64,000 nt of DNA from Acidaminococcus timonensis (GCF_900106585.1 NZ_FNWH01000006.1:868001-932000); one strand, 5' to 3'; positions 33,835 through 42,319 are shown, numbered from the stretch's first letter. Made by a program: numbers and translations. Notes: generated by a model from the letters alone, not told the origin.

Positions 33835-35277
33835 ATGGTCATCACTATGAAAGATTATGGTCAAATTCGCCAGATGTACATTCGCGATGGAAAATCTATC
33901 CGCCAGATTGCCAGAGAAATGCATATCTCCCGTAATACTGTGGCCAAGTATTGCAAAGGAAATGCACTCCCGGGCATCCGCTGCGAATATCATCGGACAT
34001 CTGCAGTGATTACAGAGGAGGTGACTCGATTCATCCAGAGCTGTCTGGATGAAGATGCGAAAGAACCCAATAAGAAGCAGCACCACACAGCCAAGCGGAT
34101 TTATGACCGCCTGGTAGAAGAAACTGGATTTACAGGAGGTGCAAGCACAGTCCGGCGCTGCGTTCATCTGTTACGTGGCAATCTTCAGGAAGCCTTCGTC
34201 CCTTTGGCTCACCTTCCAGGTGATGCGATGCAGATTGATTGGGGTGAAGCTGTGGTTTACCTCAAAGGAGTGCGTACTAAAGTCAATTTCTTTTGTGCCC
34301 GCCTTTGCTACAGCTGTGCTCCTTTCGTGGTCTGTTTCCGCAGGAAGAATACGGAAGCTTTACTTGAAGCATTGAGAAAAGCTCTGGAATTCTTTGGGGG
34401 CGTCCCTGCTAAGGTCATTTTTGACAATGACCGGGTAGCCGTTAAGGAAAAAGGTGGCAAAGAAGCCATTGCCCAGGAAAAGTATGAAGCATTTGCAGCC
34501 CATTATTGCTTCCATACCGTTTTCTGCAATGTCCGGAGTGGAAATGAAAAAGGACTGGTGGAGAATCTCGTAGGCTGGGTCCGCCGGAATGTCTTTGTCC
34601 CTGTACCCAGAGTAGATGCGCTGGACGAATTGAACAGACTCCTGCTGGATAAATGCAAGGTGTATGCGAATACGCATAAAATCCCTGGACGGGAGAACCC
34701 TGTAAAGGATCTGCTCCTGGAAGACCAGAAACGTCTCTGCCCACTGCCGGGCAGCCCTTTTGATGCAAGCAGAGCAGCAGTCTGCCGAGTAACACCCTTT
34801 TCTGTTGTCCGATTCGTCGCTAACGATTATTCTGTGCCCGTGAAATATGTGGGACAGGAGGTCACGGTGCGAGCCTATGCTGAACAGATTCGGATCTTTG
34901 CCAAGGGGGAACTGATTGCTGAACACGCCAGAAACTATGGGCAAAACCAGCAGATTCTGAAACTTGCGCATTATCTGCCGTTGCTGGAATACAAGCCGCG
35001 CAGCATCCTGGAAGCAAAACCGGTACGGCAGAACCTCAGTGCTGCCCTGCTACAGTTCCTGGAGACCAATGCATTCAGCAGCGAACAGCTGGTTGAGATT
35101 CTGCGGCTATGTGCTGCCGACGGAGAGAACGCTTTTTGGGAGCACAAAGAGCAATTTATGGTTTCCGACAGGAAAGCGCATATCCTTACCGACCCGGTAA
35201 AAGTGCAGCAGACAGATCTTTCAATGTATGACCAGCTTTTACAGGAAGGAGGCACTATGTGCAGGACGCAGGTGTAA
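33835..35277 (+). CDS. istA: IS21 transposase IstA
   Basis: 480 aa. N-terminal HTH (SIRQIAREMHISRNTVAKYC), then a DDE-type integrase core with MQIDWGEA (first Asp), VIFDNDRVAV (second Asp) and GNEKGLVENLVGWVRR (Glu). A C-terminal beta domain follows. Full length for the family, so probably active. Overlaps istB by 19 bases. Confidence 0.96.
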   Translation: MVITMKDYGQIRQMYIRDGKSIRQIAREMHISRNTVAKYCKGNALPGIRCEYHRTSAVITEEVTRFIQSCLDEDAKEPNKKQHHTAKRIYDRLVEETGFTGGASTVRRCVHLLRGNLQEAFVPLAHLPGDAMQIDWGEAVVYLKGVRTKVNFFCARLCYSCAPFVVCFRRKNTEALLEALRKALEFFGGVPAKVIFDNDRVAVKEKGGKEAIAQEKYEAFAAHYCFHTVFCNVRSGNEKGLVENLVGWVRRNVFVPVPRVDALDELNRLLLDKCKVYANTHKIPGRENPVKDLLLEDQKRLCPLPGSPFDASRAAVCRVTPFSVVRFVANDYSVPVKYVGQEVTVRAYAEQIRIFAKGELIAEHARNYGQNQQILKLAHYLPLLEYKPRSILEAKPVRQNLSAALLQFLETNAFSSEQLVEILRLCAADGENAFWEHKEQFMVSDRKAHILTDPVKVQQTDLSMYDQLLQEGGTMCRTQV

Positions 35278-36014
35278 AGGAAGCACTCCGTTTCTATGCG
35301 AAACAGCTTAAACTTCCCACTTTCAAAGACGTCGGTGAACCAGCGGAAAAATTCCGCCCCGGACAAAGCCTGGAAGAATTCGTGCTCGGGTTGATGAAGC
35401 GGGAATATGCATCCCGTCAGGAAAAACAGCAGCAACGCAGGCTGAAGAGAGCGCACTTTCCCATGCTCAAGACCCTGGAAGAGTTTGATCTCACAAGGCT
35501 GGAACATGTTCGGCCTGAATATGTGAAGCAGCTGGCAAGCTGCGATTTCATAAAGAGGCATGAGAACCTGGTGATGATCGGTAATCCGGGGACGGGGAAA
35601 ACACATCTGATGACAGCCCTTGGAGTGAAAGCCTGTCTGCTGGGCTGGAAGGTCATTTTCTGCAATGCCACAACGCTGGCAACTGAGCTATGTGAAGCCC
35701 ATGATGATTACCAGTTGCGCAAGATGGAAAAAACTTTGAGCGGAGCAGACCTGCTGCTCATAGATGAATTAAGTTATGCAAGATTCAACCAGGAAGAATC
35801 TGAAATGTTGTTCAAAGTGATTGCCGAAAGGAGTGAAAGAGCCAGTACAGTGATTACGACAAACCTGGAGTTTTCCAAATGGACGGAGATGTTTGCCAGC
35901 GAGACGCTGGTTGCCGCATTGGTCGACCGGCTCACCTACCACTCCAGTGTTTTAAATATGAATGGACAGTCTTACCGTTTGCACAGCAGCAAACAGAAGA
36001 TGACGAATGCTTAA
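35259..36014 (+). CDS. istB: IS21 helper ATPase IstB
   Basis: 251 aa AAA+ ATPase. Walker A GNPGTGKTHLMTAL, Walker B LLLIDELSY, sensor VITTNLEFSKW. It controls target choice for IstA. Starts inside the end of istA, typical of the family, and ends just before the right terminal repeats. Confidence 0.96.
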   Translation: MQDAGVKEALRFYAKQLKLPTFKDVGEPAEKFRPGQSLEEFVLGLMKREYASRQEKQQQRRLKRAHFPMLKTLEEFDLTRLEHVRPEYVKQLASCDFIKRHENLVMIGNPGTGKTHLMTALGVKACLLGWKVIFCNATTLATELCEAHDDYQLRKMEKTLSGADLLLIDELSYARFNQEESEMLFKVIAERSERASTVITTNLEFSKWTEMFASETLVAALVDRLTYHSSVLNMNGQSYRLHSSKQKMTNA

Positions 36015-36118
36015 GTGGCTCAAAAATTCGTGAGCAGGTGGCTCACTTTTTCATGAGCATGAGTGGCTCAAAAATTCGTGAGCAAGTGGCTCACTTTTTG
36101 GTTGACATTCACACACAT

Positions 36119-36162
36119 TTTACACTCTCCAGCCGTCGTATATACTTCGTACAGGAATTATA
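36119..36162 (-). promoter_or_regulatory. Promoter and RBS stranded by the IS21 insertion
   Basis: Minus strand: TATAAT (36162-36157), then GGAGAGTGTAAA leading into ATGTG at the right-hand target duplication. Without the IS this would run directly into gene A (start 33710). Confidence 0.6.
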
Positions 36163-36189
36163 ACACGAAAAACAATTCATGCTCTTATA

Positions 36190-36921
36190 TCAAAAATCCT
36201 TATACTCATCCTCCGTCTCGGTCAATTCTGCCCACCGCGCTGTCAGAAGTTTTGCATAGTCAATATAAAACAGCCCGTAACTTCCCAGTGCATATCCATC
36301 ATTGACTTCAATGAGTAGAGTTTTGTCCGTATCCGTCACACCAAAATCCAAAGAATAGCCGGCTGGCGCGGTTTTGTAATCCCGTACGGCCCTTTTGATG
36401 ACTTCCGGATCCGGTATTTTCTCCCAGGTTCCCCGATAGTGTCTTGCATCCAGGATTTTTCCATAGCGAATAAAACAGCGCCACTCTGTTACAAACCGGA
36501 CGGGTTCCGAACACCACACAGGTACATCGTGCTCCCAGTTTCCGCAGCCGATCAGATCTTTGGGAGAACGGACCAGTACGCCGGTGATTTCTTTATCAGC
36601 AATGGATTTGACGAATACAGGCCACTGTTCTGGATGGGAGTTAATGGTATTGATGGTGGATTTCCAGATTTTTCTTCCCAGACAATATTCCAGCTCTACC
36701 GGATAATCCAAGTCTGGATAGGAGAAACCCATTTCTTCCAAATGTTGCTGGACCGCTTCTACATAACCAACCAAAATATCTTCTGGCTCAGCCTGCCGCA
36801 TTTCCAAGGGATTATGAAAGAAGCGGATTTCGGCCCCCAGTTCTTCAAACCCGCACATGGCCTCAAAAAAATTCTTGCTGGCAGGACGTTCCCCTTTGTG
36901 AGCCTGTATCCAAACTTTCAT
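36190..36921 (-). CDS. ATP-grasp domain protein, copy 1
   Basis: 243 aa starting MKVWIQAHKGERPASKNFFE. ATP-grasp-like features: WPVFVKSIADKEITG (nucleotide-binding Lys region), EWRCFIRYGKILDARHYRG, and GYSLDFGVTD...LLIEVNDGYALGSYG with the metal-binding E-x-N. It fits the DUF4343-type ATP-grasp proteins. Substrate unknown. Almost identical to 39563-40297, but lacks one Trp codon after EPVR; the last about 18 residues also differ. The ATG at 36921 is about nine bases from AAAGGAAG. Confidence 0.75.
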   Translation of the reverse strand: MKVWIQAHKGERPASKNFFEAMCGFEELGAEIRFFHNPLEMRQAEPEDILVGYVEAVQQHLEEMGFSYPDLDYPVELEYCLGRKIWKSTINTINSHPEQWPVFVKSIADKEITGVLVRSPKDLIGCGNWEHDVPVWCSEPVRFVTEWRCFIRYGKILDARHYRGTWEKIPDPEVIKRAVRDYKTAPAGYSLDFGVTDTDKTLLIEVNDGYALGSYGLFYIDYAKLLTARWAELTETEDEYKDF

Positions 36922-37007
36922 TTTGTTCACTTCCTTTACTTTCTGGTGATGCCCAAATCTTTCTTATTCTCAGTATATCATATGACCTGTGCAAAAAAGC
37001 GGACAGA

Positions 37008-37054
37008 AACAGGCCCGTAATCTTCTCAAGACTGCAGGCCTTCTTTTTTTGCCC
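37008..37054 (-). terminator. Terminator-like hairpin next to copy 1 of the ATP-grasp gene
   Basis: CAGGCCCGTAATC ... AGACTGCAGGCCT followed by a T-run on the plus strand. The same unit is at 40383-40429. A palindromic repeat follows each. Confidence 0.5.
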
Positions 37055-37130
37055 TCTGGGCGACCTGGCGACGGGCTCCCCTGACGGGTAGCCCCTACGG
37101 CATTGCAATGGGTCATTGGATATCCACAGT
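37055..37130. repeat. Palindromic interspersed element, partial copy
   Basis: GCCCTCTGGGCGACC, then CCCTGACGGGTAGCCCCTAC, then GGCATTGCAA. The central part found at 40429-40620 is missing, as if deleted between two CCCTACGG motifs. Confidence 0.7.
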
Positions 37131-37149
37131 ACCGTTTTTATTTTATAGG

Positions 37150-37178
37150 TTGAATTTATCCTATTTACGGGTTACAAT
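37150..37178 (+). promoter_or_regulatory. Promoter of phd-doc
   Basis: TTGAAT (37150-37155), 17-bp spacer, TACAAT (37173-37178), 32 bases before the antitoxin start. Confidence 0.65.
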
Positions 37179-37209
37179 TAAATCATCAAACTTTAAGGAG
37201 GCATCAACT

Positions 37210-37452
37210 ATGAATGTCAATACAGAAAATCTTGTTTCCATCACAGAAGCAAACCAGAACTTTTCCCGTGTAGCCAGAATGGTTGATGAGAAAGGTCCTG
37301 TTGTCATTCTGAAAAACAACTCGCCTCGCTATCTACTGATTGAGTTCAACAACGCTGAACAGGAACAGCTTGCTGACGACGAAGATGTACTTACCGTTTC
37401 CAGGCGTTTAATCGCCAAGAATCGGAAGGCCTATGAGGTTCTTGCCAAATGA
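37210..37452 (+). CDS. phd: Phd/YefM-family antitoxin
   Basis: 80 aa. The N-terminal SITEANQNFSRVARMVDEKG and VILKNNSPRYLLI are the DNA-binding fold of Phd/YefM antitoxins; the acidic C-terminus binds the toxin. SD AAGGAGG upstream. The stop overlaps the toxin start (ATGA). Expected to repress its own promoter. Confidence 0.9.
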   Translation: MNVNTENLVSITEANQNFSRVARMVDEKGPVVILKNNSPRYLLIEFNNAEQEQLADDEDVLTVSRRLIAKNRKAYEVLAK

Positions 37453-37826
37453 TTGTTCTTTCAAAAGATCAAATCATCAAACTTCATACGCAACTGATTC
37501 AAGAGACAGGGGGAACTGATGGCATCCGGGATGAAGGATTACTGGAATCCGTATTGGCCGCACCATTTCAGTCCTTCTCAGGCACAGACATTTATCCATC
37601 TTTACAACAAAAGGCTGCTCGTCTCGGATATGGTCTTGTAAAGAACCATGCTTTTATTGACGGCAATAAACGTATCGGTGCACATGTAATGTTGGTGTTT
37701 CTCGCTCTTAATAAGATTGAGCTCACCTATACACAAGATGAACTGTCAGATACATTTTTAAAAATTGCCTCTGGAGAACTCTCGCAGCAAGATCTTCTTC
37801 ACTGGATTATCATTCATCAAGAATAG
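37449..37826 (+). CDS. doc: Doc-type (Fic-fold) toxin
   Basis: 125 aa. Carries HAFIDGNKRIGAH, the Fic/Doc motif HxFxDGNKR, followed by a helical C-terminus. Doc toxins phosphorylate elongation factor Tu and stop translation. Full length, coupled to the antitoxin. Placed between the two ATP-grasp copies. A piece of the same 3' end occurs again near 42376. Confidence 0.92.
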   Translation: MIVLSKDQIIKLHTQLIQETGGTDGIRDEGLLESVLAAPFQSFSGTDIYPSLQQKAARLGYGLVKNHAFIDGNKRIGAHVMLVFLALNKIELTYTQDELSDTFLKIASGELSQQDLLHWIIIHQE

Positions 37827-37847
37827 CTCCATGCCATTTGTTGCAAG

Positions 37848-37888
37848 AAAAAGCCTTGTAGGATTTTTACATCCTGCAAGGCTTCTCT
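37848..37888 (+). terminator. Terminator of phd-doc
   Basis: AAAGCCTTGTAGGAT ... ATCCTGCAAGGCTTCTCTTT hairpin just after the toxin gene. Confidence 0.7.
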
Positions 37889-38110
37889 TTATTCTCTTTT
37901 CTCGTGAGTCTATCACCCCGACTGCGGGCTTCCTCTTTTCTGTCCCCTGGACGACCGGGGATGGGCTCGTGCATCTGGCGGGGCGCCAGGCCTGCGCCTA
38001 GTTGCTTTTTTACTCTCTTGACCGCCTGCTCTGTATGTGATATATTTTTAACATGAAATATGTATTTTCAATATATGTATTCTATTTCCCAAAGTAGAGG
38101 TGTATCCGTA

Positions 38111-38518
38111 ATGTCTAAAAAGATCTTTGTTACTGTAAAGCAGTCTATCTTTTTGAATTATACTTTTACCGGTATATGCTGGATTATAGCTGGAATATGT
38201 AAATTCCTGCATTCTTTCATTTTCACATTGACTGCTTTAGTTTTCGTTTCACTGGCTACTATTTTAAGTATTTTTTTATTTACAATGGGACAAGAAGAAG
38301 AAAGGGATGAAATGGCTAAATCCCATATTATGGAATCCTGTTATAGGGGTTTTAAGGTTATGTGTATGACCACAATGTTATCTCTTATCTTCGCCATAGG
38401 TAATAGTTTTTTACCAACACCTATTAACTTTCCACAAGAAGCTCTGTTGAATATTATCTTAGGAGCTGGAATGACTGCTGCTGGGCTTACTTTTAGTGAC
38501 CTAGAAAAGGATGCTTGA
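38111..38518 (+). CDS. Small four-TM membrane protein paired with Xre regulator
   Basis: 135 aa with about four membrane segments (FTGICWIIAGICKFL, LTALVFVSLATILSIFLF and others) and a short charged loop (QEEERDEMAKSH). ATG at 38111 with AGAGGTG upstream. Three bases before an Xre-type regulator gene, a pairing common in Firmicutes. Function unknown. Confidence 0.7.
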   Translation: MSKKIFVTVKQSIFLNYTFTGICWIIAGICKFLHSFIFTLTALVFVSLATILSIFLFTMGQEEERDEMAKSHIMESCYRGFKVMCMTTMLSLIFAIGNSFLPTPINFPQEALLNIILGAGMTAAGLTFSDLEKDA

Positions 38519-38521
38519 ATC

Positions 38522-38764
38522 ATGGAGTATCTAATTACAAAAATCCGTGACTTACGCCGGATCCATAAAATGCAACAAAGTGATTTAGCCAAATTAGTTC
38601 ATGTCCGCAGAGAAACAATCAGTAATGTTGAAAACGGCAAATATAATCCTTCTTTAAAATTGGCCTTGGACATTGCTCATGTATTTGGTAAACCTGTGGA
38701 AGATATTTTTGAATACATTGAGGAGGATGATTTACATCTTCCGGATTCTGAAAAAACAAAATAG
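38522..38764 (+). CDS. Xre-family HTH regulator
   Basis: 80 aa. HTH_3 domain: IRDLRRIHKMQQSDLAKLVH, VRRETISNVENGKYNPSLKL, AFGKPVEDIF-like end. Short type without effector domain. Likely controls itself and the coupled membrane gene. Confidence 0.9.
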   Translation: MEYLITKIRDLRRIHKMQQSDLAKLVHVRRETISNVENGKYNPSLKLALDIAHVFGKPVEDIFEYIEEDDLHLPDSEKTK

Positions 38765-38822
38765 CGCATCCTATCTTTAATTCTAGTATATCATCTTACA
38801 AGAGTGAAAATACGGACAGTAA

Positions 38823-38853
38823 AAAAGCCATGGCAGGAATTCCCACCATGGCT
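38823..38853 (-). terminator. Terminator of the zinc-ribbon/50-aa pair
   Basis: Minus-strand AGCCATGGTGGGAATT / CCTGCCATGGCTTTTTT hairpin. Confidence 0.7.
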
Positions 38854-38857
38854 CTTT

Positions 38858-39010
38858 TCATTTCCGTACCAAAGCCACCAGCAAAACCGTACCTATTCCA
38901 TAAGCCAGGTTCCGCTGTGCTTTCAGCCGTTTCTGTGTTCTATTGGTTTCTTTCTCGTATGCGGGTAAGGATTCGTTGGCAATCCGCAAGGATTCATCCT
39001 GTAATTTCAT
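38858..39010 (-). CDS. 50-aa protein with C-terminal membrane tail
   Basis: Starts MKLQDESLRIANESLPAY and ends NLAYGIGTVLLVALVRK, a single short membrane anchor. The amphipathic, charged middle (KETNRTQKRLKAQR) may be a coiled coil. Its ATG lies 14 bases inside the end of the zinc-ribbon gene (overlapping ATGAAATTACAGGATGA), so the two are coupled. A detached copy of the tail is at 32816-32880. Confidence 0.6.
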   Translation of the reverse strand: MKLQDESLRIANESLPAYEKETNRTQKRLKAQRNLAYGIGTVLLVALVRK

Positions 39011-39440
39011 CCCCCTTTTTCCAAGCTTCACGTGCCTCGTTCAGGGACATTTTGTTGGCGCCGTTTTTCATGTCCGGGTCTGCGGTTTGCCTGTCATCCA
39101 CTTTCCATCCGCATTCAATACATTTGCCAAATTCTTTCACAACACTTCTGGTTCCGCAAACTGGACATACTTCCTCATTATCAGGTTTCCCTTCCACAAA
39201 CTTCTTTTGAAAAAGGAGCTCTGCTTCTTCTGGCGTAATCTTTAGTGGCTTTGTGGGCCCATCATAACAAATACATAAAGTTGATATTTCGTCTGCCGTA
39301 AGTTTATCCATTGGCAAGTTGCGAACCTGCTTATATCTTTCCCAAAATTCTTTTTCTTCCCGGGATGGTCTCTTCCGCTTTTTTCTTACTGGTGGGTCTT
39401 GCCGTTTTTTTATCATTACGTTATTTCTTCGTTTTTTCAT
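38994..39440 (-). CDS. Hypothetical protein with zinc ribbon
   Basis: 148 aa. Very basic N-terminus (MKKRRNN, RKKRKRPSREEKEFW), then a CPVCG ... CIECGW zinc ribbon near residue 100, then a helix (MSLNEAREAWKKGDE). The internal ITPEEAELLFQKKF also looks helical. An ATG two codons earlier is possible, but the SD spacing favours 39440. Paired with the 50-aa membrane-tail protein. Not assigned to a family. Confidence 0.65.
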   Translation of the reverse strand: MKKRRNNVMIKKRQDPPVRKKRKRPSREEKEFWERYKQVRNLPMDKLTADEISTLCICYDGPTKPLKITPEEAELLFQKKFVEGKPDNEEVCPVCGTRSVVKEFGKCIECGWKVDDRQTADPDMKNGANKMSLNEAREAWKKGDEITG

Positions 39441-39562
39441 AGACATATGCCCTTCATTATATATGTCAACGGTTGGAGAAAACAGCCCACCTAAAAGATT
39501 GGAAACGTTCTATAAAAGTTCTCCAATCAAAATAGATGGTTGTATCTCAACAATCCAGATAG

Positions 39563-40297
39563 TTAAATATCTTCATACTCATCCTTCGTGCCTGTTAATT
39601 CTGCCCAACGGGCTGCCAGGAGTTTTGCATAGTCAATATAAAACAGTCCGTAACTTCCCAGTGCATATCCATCATTGACTTCAATGAGTAGAGTTTTGTC
39701 CGTATCCGTCACACCAAAATCCAAAGAATAGCCGGCTGGCGCGGTTTTGTAATCCCGTACGGCCCTTTTGATGACTTCCGGATCCGGTATTTTCTCCCAG
39801 GTTCCCCGATAGTGTCTTGCATCCAGGATTTTGCCATAGCGGATAAAACAGCGCCACTCTGTTACAAACCACCGGACGGGTTCCGAACACCACACAGGTA
39901 CATCGTGCTCCCAGTTTCCGCAGCCGACCAGATCTTTGGGAGAACGGACCAGTACGCCGGTGATTTCTTTATCAGCAATGGATTTGACGAATACAGGCCA
40001 CTGTTCTGGATGGGAGTTAATGGTATTGATGGTAGATTTCCAGATTTTTCTTCCCAGACAATATTCCAGCTCTGCCGGATAATCCAAGTCTGGATAGGAG
40101 AAACCCATTTCTTCCAAATGTTGCTGGACCGCTTCTACATAACCGACCAAAATATCTTCTGGCTCAGCCTGCCGCATTTCCAAGGGATTATGAAAGAAGC
40201 GGATTTCGGCCCCCAGTTCTTCAAACCCGCACATGGCCTCAAAAAAATTCTTGCTGGCAGGACGTTCCCCTTTGTGAGCCTGTATCCAAACTTTCAT
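39563..40297 (-). CDS. ATP-grasp domain protein, copy 2
   Basis: 244 aa, about 99% like 36190-36921 from the start to near the end, with the extra Trp (EPVRWFVTEW) and a different last stretch (LAARWAELTGTKDEYEDI). The duplicated block also includes the upstream DNA, a terminator-like hairpin and the first part of a palindromic repeat. Same motifs and unknown substrate as copy 1. Confidence 0.75.
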   Translation of the reverse strand: MKVWIQAHKGERPASKNFFEAMCGFEELGAEIRFFHNPLEMRQAEPEDILVGYVEAVQQHLEEMGFSYPDLDYPAELEYCLGRKIWKSTINTINSHPEQWPVFVKSIADKEITGVLVRSPKDLVGCGNWEHDVPVWCSEPVRWFVTEWRCFIRYGKILDARHYRGTWEKIPDPEVIKRAVRDYKTAPAGYSLDFGVTDTDKTLLIEVNDGYALGSYGLFYIDYAKLLAARWAELTGTKDEYEDI

Positions 40298-40382
40298 TTT
40301 GTTCACTTCCTTTACTTTCTGGTGATGCCCAAATCTTTCTTATTCTCAGTATATCATATGACCTGTGCAAAAAAGCGGACAG

Positions 40383-40429
40383 AAACAGGCCCGTAATCTT
40401 CTCAAGACTGCAGGCCTTCTTTTTTTGCC
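40383..40429 (-). terminator. Terminator-like hairpin next to ATP-grasp copy 2
   Basis: Same sequence as 37008-37054: CAGGCCCGTAATC ... CTGCAGGCCT with T-run. Confidence 0.5.
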
Positions 40430-40620
40430 CTCTGGGCGGCCGGGGTGGGCTCCCCTGACGGGTAGCCCCTACGGAATGATATCGTACAGTACGTGATATG
40501 CGTAGGGACGACCCGTAAGGGGCGTCCGTTCCCAGGTCTGTAAGCGGGCGGATCACCGCTCGGACCCTACGGCATTGCAAAAGATCGTTGGACCCACACC
40601 GTCCTGCTCCTTGCTCTTCA
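40429..40620. repeat. Palindromic interspersed element, near-full copy
   Basis: Contains CCCTGACGGGTAGCCCCTAC, the dyad GATATCGTACAGTACGTGAT, GGACGACCCGTAAGGGGCGTC, GGCGGATCACCG and CCCTACGGCATTGCAA, ending ACCGTCCTGCTCCTTGCTC. Matches 41998-42195 almost throughout. No gene inside. Confidence 0.85.
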
Positions 40621-40861
40621 CTCTTCCTTTAATAACACGGCGGGCAGGAGGGAGGTCATCGTCTCGACCTGCCCTCCTCTGCTCAGTCTGTTTATGATCA
40701 AGGTCTCAACCCGTATACCGTTAACTTGGTCGGTATCTTGGTCGCTTATCTTGGTCGGTCACCGATCAAGTTGCTTTCTCCTTGAACCGGTTCCGACATG
40801 ACTCCAATGTCCGAATTTCTATTTGACTGCAAACGAACGATGTACCGTTGGAGCGATGAAT
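40621..40861. other. Intergenic stretch with hairpin and short tandem repeat
   Basis: A hairpin AGGAGGG-GGTC / GACC-CCCTCCT at about 40649-40679, and three tandem 12-13 bp units beginning CTTGGTCG at about 40735-40771. No gene seen. Confidence 0.5.
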
Positions 40862-41194
40862 TCAAATTCGATTCTGTTCTCCCCAGACACACATCTGGTC
40901 CAGAATCGGCATGAGAGATTTACCGCGTTCTGTCAGGCTGTACTCCACTTTAGGCGGAATTTGCGGATACTCTTCGCGATGGATCAATCCATCATTTTCA
41001 AGTTCCTTCAAGGTGGAGCTGAGAGTTTTGTAAGAAATTGTATTGATATACTTTTTGAGTTCATTGAAGCGAACAACGCCATATCCGGCAAGCGCATAAA
41101 GAATATACATCTTATATTTTCCCTGGATCAATGACATGGTATAGCTGAAGCCGGTTTCCTCAAGCTTTGCGTCCTGAATACATGGTGCACTCAT
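40862..41194 (-). CDS. HxlR-family transcriptional regulator
   Basis: 110 aa winged-helix. LIQGKYKMYILYALAGYGVV, FNELKKYINTISYKTLSSTL and EYSLTERGKSLMPIL are family hallmarks. There is one Cys near the N-terminus (CIQDAKLEETGF) that could sense redox or electrophiles. Divergent from the flavin reductase gene, which it probably controls. Confidence 0.9.
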   Translation of the reverse strand: MSAPCIQDAKLEETGFSYTMSLIQGKYKMYILYALAGYGVVRFNELKKYINTISYKTLSSTLKELENDGLIHREEYPQIPPKVEYSLTERGKSLMPILDQMCVWGEQNRI

Positions 41195-41211
41195 ATTTAC
41201 ACTCTCCTTTT

Positions 41212-41280
41212 AGTAAGTATTGCACTTCAATGTGCGTACTTGATTCTTGTTACATTCTTGCTAAAATTATAATTACATAG
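41212..41280. promoter_or_regulatory. Divergent promoter region with operator-like dyad
   Basis: AAGTATTGCACTTCAATGTG then CGTACTTG form an imperfect inverted repeat (AAGTA ... TACTT). On the plus strand TTGATT, 16-bp spacer, TAAAAT follows. Likely HxlR operator. Confidence 0.45.
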
Positions 41281-41321
41281 ACGGGAGCAGTCAATCCCGC
41301 AGATTTGGAGGAGGAGTTTCA

Positions 41322-41867
41322 ATGAGTAAAAATATTGTAGTAATTACCGGCAGCCCTCGTAAAAATGGCAATAGCTTCGCTATGACCGAGTCGTTTATCA
41401 AGGCAGCTGAAGCCAAAGGACATACCGTTACCCGTTTTGACGCTGCTATGATGAATATTGGCGGCTGTCACGCCTGTGAGACCTGCTATTCTACAGGTAA
41501 GGCATGTACCTTTGATGATGATTTCAATACCATCGCTCCTGCAATTCTGGATGCTGATGCTGTTGTATTCACCATGCCTGTATATTGGTACTCCATCCCT
41601 GCACAGATCAAGGGTGTAATCGATAAGATTTTCTCGCTGGTTGTTGGAGGTAAGGATGTTGCAGGGAAGGAATGTGCACTGATTACCTGCTGCGAAGAAC
41701 ACGATATGTCCGTTATGGATGGTGTTCGCGTTCCCATTGAGCGCAGTGCGGCTCTTCTGAAGTGGAAGATGGTTGGTGAAGTTCTTGTTCCCGGTGTTCT
41801 GAACCCGGGCGCCATTGATGAAACTGATGGCTGTATACAGGCTGCTGCACTAGCAGATAAGTTCTAA
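41322..41867 (+). CDS. NADPH-dependent FMN reductase / flavodoxin-fold oxidoreductase
   Basis: 181 aa. Phosphate-binding loop TGSPRKNGNS, the Cys-rich GGCHACETCYSTGKACTFDD, and MPVYWYSIPAQIKGVIDK are typical of iron-sulfur flavoprotein-like/NADPH:FMN reductases of anaerobes. Predicted role: reduction of quinones, nitro compounds or electrophiles under HxlR control. SD GGAGGAG upstream. Confidence 0.9.
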   Translation: MSKNIVVITGSPRKNGNSFAMTESFIKAAEAKGHTVTRFDAAMMNIGGCHACETCYSTGKACTFDDDFNTIAPAILDADAVVFTMPVYWYSIPAQIKGVIDKIFSLVVGGKDVAGKECALITCCEEHDMSVMDGVRVPIERSAALLKWKMVGEVLVPGVLNPGAIDETDGCIQAAALADKF

Positions 41868-41957
41868 GGGAGACGGTAACGACAACCGTGCGACACGTTC
41901 GTAAGTGAAAAGCTTGCGCACAAGGTCGAAGGAACAATGATTCCGTCCGATCGTAAA

Positions 41958-41999
41958 AAGCAGACCCGCAATCACCTTGACTGCGGGTCTGTTTTTTTC
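41958..41999 (+). terminator. Terminator after the flavin reductase
   Basis: GCAGACCCGCAATC ... GACTGCGGGTCTG followed by a T-run. The same module recurs at 42416-42456 and 43877-43918. Confidence 0.8.
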
Positions 42000-42195
42000 T
42001 CGCTGGGCGACCTGGCGACGGTCTCCCCTGACGGGTAGCCCCTACGGAATGATATCGTACAGTACGTGATATGCGTAGGGACGACCCGTAAGGGGCGTCC
42101 GTTCCCAGGTCTGTAAGCAGGCGGATCACCGATCGGCCCCTACGGCATTGCAAAAGATCGTTGGACCCACACCGTCCTGTTCCTTGCTCTGCACT
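41998..42195. repeat. Palindromic interspersed element, near-full copy
   Basis: Same order of motifs as 40429-40620 (CCCTGACGGGTAGCCCCTAC, GATATCGTACAGTACGTGAT, GGCGGATCACCGATCGGCCC, CCTACGGCATTGCAAAAGAT). Sits directly after a terminator. Confidence 0.85.
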
Positions 42196-42319
42196 CTTCC
42201 TTCATTCAGTCCCTCATGCCTTATTGGGAAACCGGATCACCTTGGGCTGGATTTCTCCCACCTGCTCCAGCTCTTTCCGTTATATCCCTATTGTCTTTCA
42301 AAAAAAATGGAGGATCTGA

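Larger units (their letters stand above)
33712..36113 (+). mobile_element. IS21-family insertion sequence, complete
   Basis: 2402 bp. The ends read TGTGAATG...AAAAGTGAGCCA inward on both sides. Target duplication CACATT is present at 33706-33711 and 36114-36119. Internal subterminal repeats of GTGAGCCA(C) occur twice on the left and several times on the right, as usual for IS21. It carries istA and istB on the plus strand. Confidence 0.93.
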
